DNA of 64,000 bases from an uncultured Cohaesibacter sp. (GCF_963682185.1 NZ_OY821667.1:4291501-4355500); one strand, 5' to 3'; counted from the stretch's first letter, positions 26,573 through 35,802 are shown. Notes: generated from the letters alone by a model not told the origin. Numbers and translations are program-made.

Positions 26573-27775
26573 CTATTTCTTTTTGCCGGCATTGCTGTTT
26601 GCGTTGCTTGATGCATTGCTGTTTGCGTTGCTCGATGCATTGCTGTTTGCGTTGCTCGATGCATTGCTGTTTGCGTTGCTCGATGCATTGCTGTTTGCGT
26701 TGCTCGATGCATTGTTGCTTGCGTTGCTCGATGCATTGTTGCTTGCGTTGCTCGATGCATTGTTGCTTGCGTTGCTCGATGCATTGCTGCTTGCGTTGCT
26801 CGATGCATTGTTGCTTGCGTTGCTCGATGCGTTGTTGCTTGCGTTGCTCGATGCATTGCTGTTTGCGTTGCTTGATGCATTGCTGCTGGCATTGCTCGAC
26901 GCATTGCTGGAGCGAGCTGACGCTCTGGAGTGGCTTGATGATTCACTGCTTCTGCTGTGATCATCATCATCATCACTGACGCTGGAGTAGCTGCTCGATG
27001 CTGACGACGCTCCGCGCCCATTGCTGCTGTTGCCATTCGATGAGGCGGATGAGGCTGAACTTGAGAGTTCCGATCGGGCTTCCTCCACCGATGTGGTCGC
27101 AGTCTTGCTGCCAGCCTTCAAGGCTAGGGTCTGGCCCTTCACTTCAACAGTCGCATAAAAATCCGGTTTCGTGATCTTCGACTTGATCTGTTTGATGGTC
27201 GGTTTCTTGCCCTTGGCCTGAACCGTCATATTCGTCTTGCCGGATGCGGCCTTGGTAACAGCAGCCTTTTGCCCGCGGCTGATTTCTGTCGTGTTGCCGG
27301 TTGCCCCGTCGGAGACCTCCACACGGCCTCTGTTGACGGATACCTCTGCGCGGTTCTGTGCCACGTCGACGGTAAAAATGGTGCCTTTGACCACAGCAGT
27401 CAGATAGGGCGTCTTCACGGCGAAATGCTTCACGTCCTGTTTATTGACGGTCAGCTGAATACGGCCACTCTGTTGCAGAATGAGGGTTTTGCCAGACTGG
27501 ATATATTTTGCGGGCGGAATGGCCATGATAGCACCAGATCCGACCTGAATGCGCTCTTTGCCTCGGATCAGCAACAGGCGAGTACGGCTCTTGGTGGATA
27601 GTGTTTGGCCGGGATGCAGCACAGACCCTTTGCGCACCTTGATCGCCTTCTCGCCCTTCTGGGCAATATAGGCGACACCGGTGATTTTCTGCACGGTCCA
27701 GCTCGCGCCGGATTGCGCTTGAGCGTGTAAAGGCAGGACGAGAAGCAGAACGAAAGCGAATAGAATGCGCCGCAT
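26573..27775 (-). CDS. Exported FecR-domain protein with Ala/Ser/Asn tandem-repeat tail
   Basis: A 400-residue protein. A Sec signal (RRILFAFVLLLVLPLHAQAQ) leads into a FecR domain (about 40-200) with the typical VRKGSVLHPGQTLSTKSRTR and AVVKGTIFTVDV segments. A Ser-rich linker with a DDDDDH stretch follows, then 13 exact-length 8-residue units of the type NASSNANS or NASSNASN and a basic GKKK end. FecR domains without an anti-sigma part are found in surface or periplasmic proteins; the tail could be a flexible stalk. AAGGA lies 10 bases before the chosen ATG; a longer frame would bury the signal peptide. Confidence 0.8.
   Translation of the reverse strand: MRRILFAFVLLLVLPLHAQAQSGASWTVQKITGVAYIAQKGEKAIKVRKGSVLHPGQTLSTKSRTRLLLIRGKERIQVGSGAIMAIPPAKYIQSGKTLILQQSGRIQLTVNKQDVKHFAVKTPYLTAVVKGTIFTVDVAQNRAEVSVNRGRVEVSDGATGNTTEISRGQKAAVTKAASGKTNMTVQAKGKKPTIKQIKSKITKPDFYATVEVKGQTLALKAGSKTATTSVEEARSELSSSASSASSNGNSSNGRGASSASSSYSSVSDDDDDHSRSSESSSHSRASARSSNASSNASSNASSNANSNASSNASNNASSNASNNASSNASSNASSNASNNASSNASNNASSNASNNASSNANSNASSNANSNASSNANSNASSNANSNASSNANSNAGKKK
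26594..26905 (-). repeat. 24-bp coding tandem repeat, 13 copies
   Basis: Thirteen contiguous 24-bp units encode 8 residues each in the tail of the FecR-domain protein. The five units nearest the 3' end of the gene are almost identical at the DNA level, pointing to recent slippage or unequal crossing-over; middle units differ mainly at one codon (Ser/Asn swap). Confidence 0.92.
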
Positions 27776-28068
27776 GGCATGCGTTTCCTTGACAATTTTT
27801 CCAAGGCTGGGAATCTTTAGATTTTTATTAAAAGCAAAATGACAAGGATGCCTAAATGCCTGATTAATAGGCACGTCGATATAATATTATTTCTAGTGTT
27901 TCTAGGTGATTCCACAGAGTAGTATTAACGAATTATTGACGGGATGAATAGCATTTGAATGGTCTGGGCAAATAGGGTGCCCAGAGCCAATCTTGGGGAT
28001 ACATATTGGACAGGTGCGTTCATGAGTTGCGTGGATAACTGTCTGTTCGTGGCTCTGCGCTCGGCTAT

Positions 28069-29157
28069 CTATTCGTCGGCTTTTTGCTTCTTGCCATGCC
28101 GCATTGCTTCCAGTTGGGTTTTGAATTCGTCACAGGGGTCTTTTTCATCCAACCGTGGCGTAAACCAGATCCAGTCATAAAGGGCATCATCAAAAGCGGT
28201 ATAGGCCGAAGGCTTGTCTTCTCCCCGTGCGACCTCGACAAAACCTATGGATACCACGCGGGCGTCGGCCTCCAGAAACATCGGCACGCCTCGATCCTTG
28301 CGGGTGTGGCCTTTGCCTGCCACAAGGATGGCGACGGACCCGTCCTTATGGCTCCTGCGCATGGCACGGGCCATATGCGCATCCTTGAGCCGTTGCATCT
28401 CCATCATGGGGCCAACGGCATCCCGACTGATCATGCCGCAGTGGGCGGCGACCAATTCATCTGTCAGGCTCTCGCTCTGAGCCTTGTCATAGGTGATGTC
28501 CCATTTCAGATCCTCCCGAAGACGCTCGGGCACCTTACCAGTCTTTCCCAAAGCGCGTAGATCCGTCCGCTCAGGATTCCCGGCAAAGATCGGCATGGCG
28601 TGGGTGATCGCGCTGGCAAAAATGGGTTGATAATAGCTCCAGTCGGGCCAGCCGCGATCGTTCCAATGCAGGTCTTCTCCCAGAGCCGCAAGGCGTTCGG
28701 GCAACTTGGCATTATCGGTCGCACGATTGTGATTTGCATATCTGGTTACCGCATCCACGAGGGGCTGGTGAGAAGGCTCTAACATTTCGAACACGACTTT
28801 CGCCTCGCGGCCCAGCGCACCGATTTCATCGATAATGTGCGCTTGCAAACCATGGTGACGAGGATTGTCATGCTTCTCTCCAAGCAGAAGATAGTCGGTG
28901 CTGCCAAGGGCATCATAAAGCATTTCCGGTGTCGCTCGCTTCCCGGTTTGCATGCGCCAAAGGCTCTCAGACAAAGGATGTTCGTTCAGCAACAAGGGTT
29001 TTCCCTCTGTAACGGTTTGGGCCAAAGACGGCACAGAATATGCGCCAAAAGCAATCAGAAAGGTAAGCCCCAGAAAAATTGCAGTGTGAAGGCGATTGCG
29101 CCACAGTATAAGTTCCTCGCGCGCGCGAGAGAGAGAATGTCTGTTCTTGCAGGTCAT
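28069..29157 (-). CDS. ChaN-like haem-binding/iron-related exported protein
   Basis: A 362-residue protein of the ChaN family (Campylobacter ChaN binds haem at the outer membrane). The signature LLLGEKHDNPRHHGLQAHI is near residue 90, and VSIGFVEVARGED near residue 310. The N-terminus has a long basic lead then a hydrophobic segment (TAIFLGLTFLIAFGAYSVPS) ending SLAQ; no lipobox cysteine follows, so unlike ChaN it appears to be a soluble periplasmic protein. AAGGGG lies about 11 bases before the ATG. Iron or haem handling is inferred from the family. Confidence 0.78.
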   Translation of the reverse strand: MTCKNRHSLSRAREELILWRNRLHTAIFLGLTFLIAFGAYSVPSLAQTVTEGKPLLLNEHPLSESLWRMQTGKRATPEMLYDALGSTDYLLLGEKHDNPRHHGLQAHIIDEIGALGREAKVVFEMLEPSHQPLVDAVTRYANHNRATDNAKLPERLAALGEDLHWNDRGWPDWSYYQPIFASAITHAMPIFAGNPERTDLRALGKTGKVPERLREDLKWDITYDKAQSESLTDELVAAHCGMISRDAVGPMMEMQRLKDAHMARAMRRSHKDGSVAILVAGKGHTRKDRGVPMFLEADARVVSIGFVEVARGEDKPSAYTAFDDALYDWIWFTPRLDEKDPCDEFKTQLEAMRHGKKQKADE

Positions 29158-29388
29158 GGCATGGTGCCCCTTACCTGTTTCGAGTTTGATTGTCTGGTCT
29201 TTGGAACGATCCTAAAGCATCTTGGCTATGCTTGCATCCATCTCGGGCAAGACTTGGGCTAAAGAGTGAGAGCCACAGGAATTGCTGTGTTCCATGCCAA
29301 CTCTTGCTTGCACTTTGTGCCATCTGGGTTACTCTCCGCATAAAGGCCTGTTTGCTGCAAGGCTGGCCAATTCACAGGAGAGATGATC

Positions 29389-29949
29389 ATGGCTATCAGT
29401 TGGGTCCTATTGGGGATCGTGGTTCTTTTGGGCCTTTATGCTATTTCCATCTATAACAAACTGGTCAAGACCAGACAGATGGTCAATGAAGGCTGGTCGG
29501 GAATCGACGTGCAGTTGAAACGTCGCGCCAATCTCATTCCCAATCTGGTGGAAACCGTGAAGGGCTATATGGGCCATGAACGCGAGACGCTGGAAAAGGT
29601 AACAGAGATGCGTGCCCGTGCCGCCAATGCCTCCAAGGGCGGCGCCATGGAGCGGTCTCTGGCCGAGGGCAATCTTTCCAAGGCACTGGTCAATCTCATG
29701 GCCGTGGCCGAGAATTATCCGGATCTGAAGGCCAACGAAGGCTTCCTCAATCTGCAACAGGAACTCTCCGGCGTGGAAGATGAAATCCAGCTCGCCCGCC
29801 GCTATTACAATGGCACCGTGCGCAACCTTAACACAATGATCGATCAGTTCCCCTCCAACATCGTTGCGGGATTCTTCTCCTATGCCAAGAAGGATTATTT
29901 CGAGGTCGAGAATGAAGAAGATCGCGCAACACCTCAGGTGAAATTCTGA
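29389..29949 (+). CDS. lemA: LemA family protein
   Basis: A 186-residue protein with one N-terminal membrane helix (WVLLGIVVLLGLYAISIYN) and a helical-bundle domain facing the periplasm, with the hallmark NEGWSGIDVQLKRRANLIPN and a late YNGTVRNLNTMIDQFPSN. LemA proteins are of unclear function and are commonly paired with a DUF2207/TPM-type membrane protein, as here. AGGAG lies 8 bases before the ATG at 29389 and only 2 before the one at 29383, so 29389 is preferred. Confidence 0.92.
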   Translation: MAISWVLLGIVVLLGLYAISIYNKLVKTRQMVNEGWSGIDVQLKRRANLIPNLVETVKGYMGHERETLEKVTEMRARAANASKGGAMERSLAEGNLSKALVNLMAVAENYPDLKANEGFLNLQQELSGVEDEIQLARRYYNGTVRNLNTMIDQFPSNIVAGFFSYAKKDYFEVENEEDRATPQVKF

Positions 29950-30078
29950 TTCTCTGATCCGCAGCAAAGCCCGGCACGGGCTCTTGTTGCCTATTGATCT
30001 GACATGACGCACTTGGGCTGCCAGGTGCGTTTCGTTATATGTTTGCGCCGATGCTGCTGTCCGAAAAGGGACTTAGAT

Positions 30079-32064
30079 ATGCCATTGCGATTCTCACTTC
30101 ATTTGCTTCTCATCGCTTTTCTCATGCTCGCAGGCTCCGGAGCGGATGCTCTGGCGCGAGAGAGGATTGCCGACTATCAGGTGGCCATCAGCGTCAATAA
30201 GGATCGCTCCGTCGATATTACCGAAACCATCGAAGTGTATGTTGAGGGAGAGCAGATCAAGCGCGGCCTGCTGCGCGATATTCCTGAGACCTATCGGCGT
30301 GAGGACGGGCGGTATGTGAATATCAACCCGCAGGTCAGCACGGTCCGCCGCGATGGGCGGGATGAGCCCTATCAGATAAGCCATGAAGGGCGGTATTTCC
30401 GCCTGCGCATTGGCGATGCCAATATTCTGTTGCAACACGGGCTGCACACCTACGAAATTTCCTACAGTGTCGAAGACTCGATTGGCTTCTTTGATGACTA
30501 TGACGAGATCTACTGGAATGCCATTGGCACCGAATGGGCGTTTCCTATCGAAAGGGCCCGCGTGACGGTACAACTCCCTCAAGGGGCGTCGGTGCTGCAA
30601 TATTCTGCCTATACGGGCCGTTATGGCGAAGGGGGCAACAGCTACACGGTCACGGATCAATCAGATCGGTCTATCAGTCTGGAAGCAACGCGCCAATTTG
30701 CCCCCGGCGAGGGTATGGCCGTTGCCGTTGCCTGGCCAAAGGGTGTGATTGCCGCACCAAGCCAAAGCGAACAGGCAGTGGGTGTCTTTCTTGATAACAG
30801 TCCGCTTTATGTGGTTCTGTTGGGGGCCGCCATCACCTTTATCTGGCTTGTCTATTCTTGGGTGAAAGTCGGACGCGACCCCGATGCCGGTGCTATCATT
30901 CCTCTTTACCACGCGCCGGAGGCGATCTCGCCAGCGATGGCCAGCTATATCGAGGGCATGGGAGAATTTGAAGAGGGCGAACAGAAGACTTTCATTGCAG
31001 CGCTGATCTCCATGGCGATCAAGGGGCTGATCGAAATCAGGGAAGTCGGCAAGAGCGCCGAAATCATTCGCAAGGATGCGCCCGCTGTTACCGTGGCAGG
31101 CAAAAAGCGGCATGTATCAGCGGTCAAAAGCCTGCCTGTGGGTGAGAAGGCTCTGTTCAAGGCCCTGTTTGACGGGCGCGACACAGTCAAGCTGGCTGAC
31201 ATGGAATATCAGCAGATGAGCAAAATCATGTCTGCTTTCACCAGTGCCGTGGATAAGGAAACCGACGAGACCTACTATCACGAAAATCTGGAACGCTCTT
31301 TTATTGGCTTGCTGATCACAATCGTTTCCGCGGCCTTGTATCTGTTACTGAAAAGCTTCTGGGCGCCTCCCTTTGCATTCCCCATTCTTGAAGTTGTGGC
31401 CATGGGGGTTTTGGGCATCTTTTTCACCATCCTGTTCATGGGCGTCACGGCCCTTTTGCCCCACAAGCTCGAGAATGGCTTGAAGGGGCTCATTCTGGTG
31501 GCTCTGGCCGGAACAAGCCTTTATGTGCTGGCTGTCGGGCAGGAAAATATCATTCCGGGTCTTTGGAGTGAGCTGGCCATCGCACCGGTGCTTTTGATCC
31601 TGTTCATGTGGCTGCTATCGTTGGGATTCTATCAATGGATGAAAGCCCCCACCCAGCTTGGTCGACAGGTGATGGACAAGATCGAAGGGCTGAAGCTGTT
31701 CATGACGGTGACCGTTGCCCAACAGGTGGACGAGGCCAATGCGGCCGATATGCCGGAACTGACGCCAAAGCTCTATGAAGATCTGCTGCCTTATGCCATT
31801 GCCCTCGGGGTGGAACGCAAATGGTCCAAGACCTTCGAGGAAAAGGTCTTCTCGCAATTGCCACCGTCCCGGGCCTATCATCCGATCTGGTATGTCGGCG
31901 CCTATAGTGCAGCCCACCCGACGGCAGCTCTGGCACAAATGACCGATGCCATTGGCACGGATCTCTCCAGCGCCATGACACCGCCAGCTTCGTCTTCGTC
32001 CGGCTCTTCAGGCGGCGGTTTTTCTGGCGGCGGTGGAGGTGGCGGCGGCGGCGGTGGCTGGTAG
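30079..32064 (+). CDS. DUF2207 membrane protein with glycine-rich C-terminus
   Basis: A 661-residue protein with a signal peptide (HLLLIAFLMLAGSGADALA), a large periplasmic DUF2207 beta domain (starting RIADYQVAISVNKDRSVDITET), a membrane helix near residue 245, a cytoplasmic segment, two to four further helices (about 410-520) and a C-terminal SSGGGFSGGGG run ending in GGW, which is typical of the family. It follows lemA by 129 bases and the two are usually functionally linked at the envelope; no biochemical role is established. AAGGG lies 8 bases before the chosen ATG; an ATG at 30004 would mask the signal peptide. Confidence 0.88.
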   Translation: MPLRFSLHLLLIAFLMLAGSGADALARERIADYQVAISVNKDRSVDITETIEVYVEGEQIKRGLLRDIPETYRREDGRYVNINPQVSTVRRDGRDEPYQISHEGRYFRLRIGDANILLQHGLHTYEISYSVEDSIGFFDDYDEIYWNAIGTEWAFPIERARVTVQLPQGASVLQYSAYTGRYGEGGNSYTVTDQSDRSISLEATRQFAPGEGMAVAVAWPKGVIAAPSQSEQAVGVFLDNSPLYVVLLGAAITFIWLVYSWVKVGRDPDAGAIIPLYHAPEAISPAMASYIEGMGEFEEGEQKTFIAALISMAIKGLIEIREVGKSAEIIRKDAPAVTVAGKKRHVSAVKSLPVGEKALFKALFDGRDTVKLADMEYQQMSKIMSAFTSAVDKETDETYYHENLERSFIGLLITIVSAALYLLLKSFWAPPFAFPILEVVAMGVLGIFFTILFMGVTALLPHKLENGLKGLILVALAGTSLYVLAVGQENIIPGLWSELAIAPVLLILFMWLLSLGFYQWMKAPTQLGRQVMDKIEGLKLFMTVTVAQQVDEANAADMPELTPKLYEDLLPYAIALGVERKWSKTFEEKVFSQLPPSRAYHPIWYVGAYSAAHPTAALAQMTDAIGTDLSSAMTPPASSSSGSSGGGFSGGGGGGGGGGGW

Positions 32065-32087
32065 GCCCCATCTGTTTGGCGCTGTGC

Positions 32088-32816
32088 TTATGCGCTGTCA
32101 GGTCCGAGCCGTTCATAGATCGGGCGGAAGCTGCGCCTGTGATGGATCGTGACACCAAGCCGGTCCAAGGCCTCCAGATGGGCTTTGGTGCCGTACCCCA
32201 TGTGGGTCTCGAAGCCATAGCCGGGGAAGGCACGCCCCATGCGCATCATCAGATGGTCCCGCGTCACCTTGGCCACGATAGAGGCAGCCGCTATGGAGAG
32301 CGAACGGCTATCCCCCTTGATGACATGCATGCCGGGGCAGGGAGAGGCGGGAGCCACATCGCGCCCGTCAAACAAGGCAAAGGCTGGCGGAATAGACAAG
32401 CCTCGGAGCGCACGCGCCATGGCCCAGAGCGTCGCACCACGAATATTGAGCCTATCAATCTGGCGCGGTGAGGCCGAGGCAACCGACACATGGGCGCTGG
32501 AACAGATCGCCTCGAACAGGGTCTCCCGCTTGGCCTCTGATAATTTTTTGGAGTCGTTGAGCCCCTCTGGGATTGCATCAGGATCGAGCACCACGGCGGC
32601 AGTCACGACTGGGCCAGCAAGAGGCCCACGCCCCACTTCATCAACGCCTGCCACAAGACCGCCATGCTGCTTCATTGCCGCTTCTTCAAGGGCAAAGTCC
32701 GGTCCGGTGGCTGCTCCGGTTCCTGCGCTGGTTGATGCAATGTCAAACAGGGAGCCCTGCTTGCCTTTTCTTTTGCCGCGAACTTGCTTCATCATCTGGT
32801 GCCCGTTAGCTCGCAT
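32088..32816 (-). CDS. rnhB: Ribonuclease HII
   Basis: Removes RNA from RNA-DNA hybrids and single ribonucleotides from DNA. The catalytic motif GVDEVGRGPLAGPVVTAAV (Asp and Glu) is near residue 57, with later active-site aspartates in ALFDGRDVAP and the SIAAASIVAKVTRDHLM helix. At 242 residues it is longer than usual owing to a basic N-terminal extension of about 50 residues. The start overlaps the end of the upstream NAD-regulator gene by 11 bases; an ATG pair at 32795 is an alternative. Confidence 0.93.
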   Translation of the reverse strand: MRANGHQMMKQVRGKRKGKQGSLFDIASTSAGTGAATGPDFALEEAAMKQHGGLVAGVDEVGRGPLAGPVVTAAVVLDPDAIPEGLNDSKKLSEAKRETLFEAICSSAHVSVASASPRQIDRLNIRGATLWAMARALRGLSIPPAFALFDGRDVAPASPCPGMHVIKGDSRSLSIAAASIVAKVTRDHLMMRMGRAFPGYGFETHMGYGTKAHLEALDRLGVTIHHRRSFRPIYERLGPDSA

Positions 32817-33915
32817 CCATCTTGCTGCCGCCGCCCACCCTGAGGCCGGGGGCTGGTCGTTCGACCAGAACCGAGCGGCGGAAGCGATAGAGCTTGGCTG
32901 GGCGGCCTCCCGTGCGTGTGGAAGTGGCGCCGGTTGGCTCGACCAACTGGCCTTGTTCCACCAGCCGCCGGAAATTCTGCTTATGCAAATGACGGCCTGA
33001 AATGGCCTCCACGGTTTCCTGCAATTGGGTCAGGGTAAAACTGTCTTGCAAAAGCTCGAAGATCACGGGGCGATATTTCAGCTTGCTGCGCAAACGCGAA
33101 ATGGCAGTTGCAAGAATGCGCCGGTGATCCATTTGCATCGGCTGGCCAAAGAGCAGCGCATCGGGGGAGGGGGCAATGCCCCGGTCGCGGTAATGCTCGG
33201 GCACAAGACCTGCTTCATAAAGCAGCTCATAGCGTTCCAGTACGCGCTCTTCATCCCACACGGCACCATCAATGCCGAAGGACAGGCGCAAGCGCTGCAT
33301 GGGGCTCAAAGGCTTGTTGCCATCATCGGGCGCAACGGCTGCCCATTTGCGCAAGGCCGGAATCAGTTGGGCGTCAAGCAGTGCAGGGCGGTCATCGCGC
33401 CAGTCTTCCCACGGAAAATGGCTATACCAACTACGCCACCGCCCGCCGAATTGCTCCAGCTGTCCACCCGGGCCGTCTTCGGTTGCCTCAGCCAGTTGCG
33501 TCAGCGCCAGATACCCGATGGATACCTCGTGTATGTCGCTTTCATGCGCTTCCATCCGGCGGCCTCTGTCGCCGAAGGTGTAGAGCTGTTCCACATAGCC
33601 CAGCCGCAAGCCCGTTTGCCTGCGCACCCAGCCACGCAGGCCAGCTTCCAGCGTCCGGTGACGGGCAGGATCAAACGGCCCGAAAGGCAAGGAAGCCTGC
33701 GAGTCATAGGACCGATTTGCTGAATTGGGTGCGTTCGGGGAAGAGGAGGCTGGGGCGGGCGTCAGATCAGCAAGGGAGGAGCCCGGCTTGTGATGCATGG
33801 TCTGGGGCAGATGCACCTCCAGAACCACCGGCGTCAGGTCGCGCACGGCAATAATGGCGGCGTTGAGGCCGACCGAGATAGAGACCATTGAGGCGTTGTC
33901 GGTTTCCTGATCCAC
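32806..33915 (-). CDS. Nudix-derived NAD regulator (NrtR-like)
   Basis: A 369-residue protein with an N-terminal Nudix-like domain and a C-terminal winged-helix domain (LLQDSFTLTQLQETVEAISG, then LHKQNFRRLVEQGQLV and TGGRPAKLYRFRRS), the arrangement of NrtR repressors that sense ADP-ribose and control NAD synthesis. The Nudix box region, LEAGLRGWVRRQTGLRLGYV, has lost the REx2EExGU residues, so the domain should bind but not hydrolyse. A 100-residue insert and linker make it longer than classical NrtR, as in the alphaproteobacterial branch. GTG start with GAGGA 5 bases upstream. Overlaps rnhB. Target genes are not in view. Confidence 0.75.
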   Translation of the reverse strand: MDQETDNASMVSISVGLNAAIIAVRDLTPVVLEVHLPQTMHHKPGSSLADLTPAPASSSPNAPNSANRSYDSQASLPFGPFDPARHRTLEAGLRGWVRRQTGLRLGYVEQLYTFGDRGRRMEAHESDIHEVSIGYLALTQLAEATEDGPGGQLEQFGGRWRSWYSHFPWEDWRDDRPALLDAQLIPALRKWAAVAPDDGNKPLSPMQRLRLSFGIDGAVWDEERVLERYELLYEAGLVPEHYRDRGIAPSPDALLFGQPMQMDHRRILATAISRLRSKLKYRPVIFELLQDSFTLTQLQETVEAISGRHLHKQNFRRLVEQGQLVEPTGATSTRTGGRPAKLYRFRRSVLVERPAPGLRVGGGSKMDAS

Positions 33916-34026
33916 TAGATCCTCGCGCTGTCAGAGACGCAGCTGCCGTGGCTGCAAGAGCAGACACAACAGACCGGCATTGTCTTATGACTACAGCATA
34001 GAGGTTTGAATGAAAACAGTTTCCGC

Positions 34027-34536
34027 TCAGAGGATGTGAGGCATGGCAAAAACATTGCCCTCATAGCAATCAGCGCCGCGGCCAATGCTCTTGATGGCTT
34101 CACTCATGCGCCCGTCGCGCCCGAGCAGATGATCTGCCAGTTCCACCAACCGCCGGTTTGGCGTCGCCGGAGGAGAGGCTTTGCGCAGATCTTGCGCCAG
34201 CAGCATTTCGTCAAGCTCGGGCCGTAAGGCACAGGCTGCAATATATGCCGAGGCCGTGGACCGACTGACACCTGCCCAGCAATGCACCACCATGGGAGCG
34301 CTGCGGTCCCAGTGGCGAAAGAACTCGATCATTTGCTGAACTTGCTGCTCTGAACTCAGCGTAAAGCCCGGGATGGTCGCCGCGATGTCATTCATGCCCA
34401 AAAAAAGATGATTCTCCTTGGCGATACGTCGCGGCCTTTCGACCTCCATCTCGGGGTTGACCACGCTGACCAAGTGGGAGGCTTTGACATCGTCAACCAC
34501 CTTTTCAAGCTTGGATAGAGAGCAAACATAGAGCAT
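34027..34536 (-). CDS. Tyrosine/dual-specificity phosphatase-like protein
   Basis: A 169-residue cysteine phosphatase. The P-loop is VVHCWAGVSRSTASAY (Cys and Arg of CX5R), and the general-acid Asp is probably in LFLGMNDIAATIPGF. No signal peptide. The start at 34536 (MLYVCSLSKLE) has AAGGA 11 bases upstream; a frame extending to 34656 lacks family features at its beginning. Small proteins of this kind are common in rhizobia and their substrates are unknown. Confidence 0.82.
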   Translation of the reverse strand: MLYVCSLSKLEKVVDDVKASHLVSVVNPEMEVERPRRIAKENHLFLGMNDIAATIPGFTLSSEQQVQQMIEFFRHWDRSAPMVVHCWAGVSRSTASAYIAACALRPELDEMLLAQDLRKASPPATPNRRLVELADHLLGRDGRMSEAIKSIGRGADCYEGNVFAMPHIL

Positions 34537-34798
34537 TGAACTGACCGTTCCTTTTTCGCCGATCTGGGACTGGAGAATTTGCTGGTTTTCCAATCCATGA
34601 CCGGGGTGTCTTGGCGCGATGTGCGCAGACTGTGCTTCTTTGTCCTGACAAATCACCCTTTAGGGTCCATAGCAAGACTAGCAGCTTTTCTTCTTTGGTG
34701 GGCATATCGTGCGCTCACCATTTGGTCGCAGATCCTTCGTCTCACGTGCCCGCAGTGGCTCTGGGCAGCGTTCTGGAATGGTCTGCGCTTGTCCTCTT

Positions 34799-35407
34799 TT
34801 ACCCCTCCAGCGCTTTGCGCAATGTGTGGAAACGCTCAAGAAAGGCCTCTTGCGCCTCCCCCGTGCTCCAGGGCGCTATGGGAAGCTCGGCTTCTTTGAG
34901 ACCGTTTGGCGCTCCGAACAATTGCTCCGCTTCCTCTTTGCCAAAACCGGCCAGATGGATCGCCTCGAAATAGGCCGAAATGCGATCTGCCTGCTTGATC
35001 TGCTTTTTAAGGGCCCTTGTGGGGTGGGGCGCGAGACCGAAGCGAATATGGATTGCCGCTTCCAGTCGCTCTTCTATGCGCTTGTAATCTGCGCCGATGG
35101 CCGATTTGAAAGGCGAGATCATGTCACCAACAACATATTCTGCCCCGTCATGCAGCAGACCCATCATCAAGGCTTCAAGCGGCAGAGACGGGAATTTCTG
35201 CCGCATGATCATTTCCACGATCAGGCTGTGCTGGGCTACGGAGAAAGGGTGATCGCCGATGGTCTGCCCGTTCCAGCGCGCAACACGGGCAAGGCCGTGG
35301 GCGATATCCTCGATTTCGATATCGAGTGGGGAAGGGTCAAGCAAGTCAAGCCGCCTGCCAGAGAGCATGCGTTGCCAGGCGCGCGGGGCATCGGATTTTA
35401 CGGGCAT
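34799..35407 (-). CDS. HD-domain hydrolase (YfbR/5'-nucleotidase-like)
   Basis: A 202-residue metal-dependent phosphohydrolase. Conserved metal ligands are seen in GDHPFSVAQHSLIV, MGLLHDGAEYVVGDMISPFK and KQADRISAYFEAIH, the pattern of YfbR-like enzymes that act on deoxynucleoside monophosphates. The ATG at 35407 has GGAG 7 bases upstream and is preferred over a TTG four codons earlier. Divergent from the iron-binding protein gene. Confidence 0.83.
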   Translation of the reverse strand: MPVKSDAPRAWQRMLSGRRLDLLDPSPLDIEIEDIAHGLARVARWNGQTIGDHPFSVAQHSLIVEMIMRQKFPSLPLEALMMGLLHDGAEYVVGDMISPFKSAIGADYKRIEERLEAAIHIRFGLAPHPTRALKKQIKQADRISAYFEAIHLAGFGKEEAEQLFGAPNGLKEAELPIAPWSTGEAQEAFLERFHTLRKALEG

Positions 35408-35654
35408 TGATATCTCCAAACTGTCGCGGGCAGCTTTACCCTAAAGTAGCCGATAATGGTATGGAAAATCGTGCCAGCTTTCCACAAATCCATGCATATG
35501 ATGCAGAGCGTGCATGCATCTGTTCCTGCGCTTCGAAGTGAGAATAGTGGAATGCATGAAAATATGAGCCAAATTTTCAACAATTAAATGAGAGCAAATT
35601 GGAACTCTAAATATGAGAATGAAAGGCAACAATTAAAGTAACTTATTGGCTGCG

Positions 35655-35671
35655 TTTTGAAAAATTCTAAA
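35655..35671. promoter_or_regulatory. Irr-type iron control element (ICE-like box)
   Basis: TTTTGAA, three bases, TTCTAAA: one mismatch from the inverted repeat TTTAGAA-N3-TTCTAAA associated with the iron/haem regulator Irr in Rhizobiales. It lies 132 bases upstream of the ferric-iron binding protein gene. Binding is inferred. Confidence 0.5.
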
Positions 35672-35692
35672 ATAATTTCGACTGGTAGTTTC

Positions 35693-35714
35693 CATAACAC
35701 ACTGTTTTGTTATG
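35693..35714. other. Hairpin with the same stem ends as one in the downstream RNA
   Basis: CATAACA (35693-35699) pairs with TGTTATG (35708-35714), followed by CCTTTTTG. The same 7-bp stem sequence recurs as the outer part of the hairpin at 37085-37111. It may be a short leader terminator. Confidence 0.5.
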
Positions 35715-35730
35715 CCTTTTTGATTGACTT

Positions 35731-35745
35731 TGCGAACAATTCGCA
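35731..35745. promoter_or_regulatory. Inverted repeat TGCGAA-N3-TTCGCA, putative metalloregulator operator
   Basis: A perfect 6+3+6 inverted repeat starting 2 bases after a TTGACT -35-like element (35723-35728), so a bound protein would block the promoter. A near copy, TTGCGAT-N2-ATCGCAA, lies at 38724-38739 between the divergent MFS and permease genes. The half-site resembles Fur-family boxes; the regulator is not proven. Confidence 0.55.
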
Positions 35746-35802
35746 TCAGGTTTTAGCTCAAGAACACCGAGCTGGGCCTTGAACCCAACATTGGAGATAG
35801 AT

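Noticed and set aside
26594-26905. Possible CRISPR array
   Set aside because: Repeats are directly adjacent with no spacers and form an uninterrupted reading frame in an exported protein.
26583-26979. Two Leu- or Cys/His-rich open frames on the plus strand
   Set aside because: They are the reverse reading of the 24-bp repeat of the FecR gene; the products are artificial low-complexity sequences.
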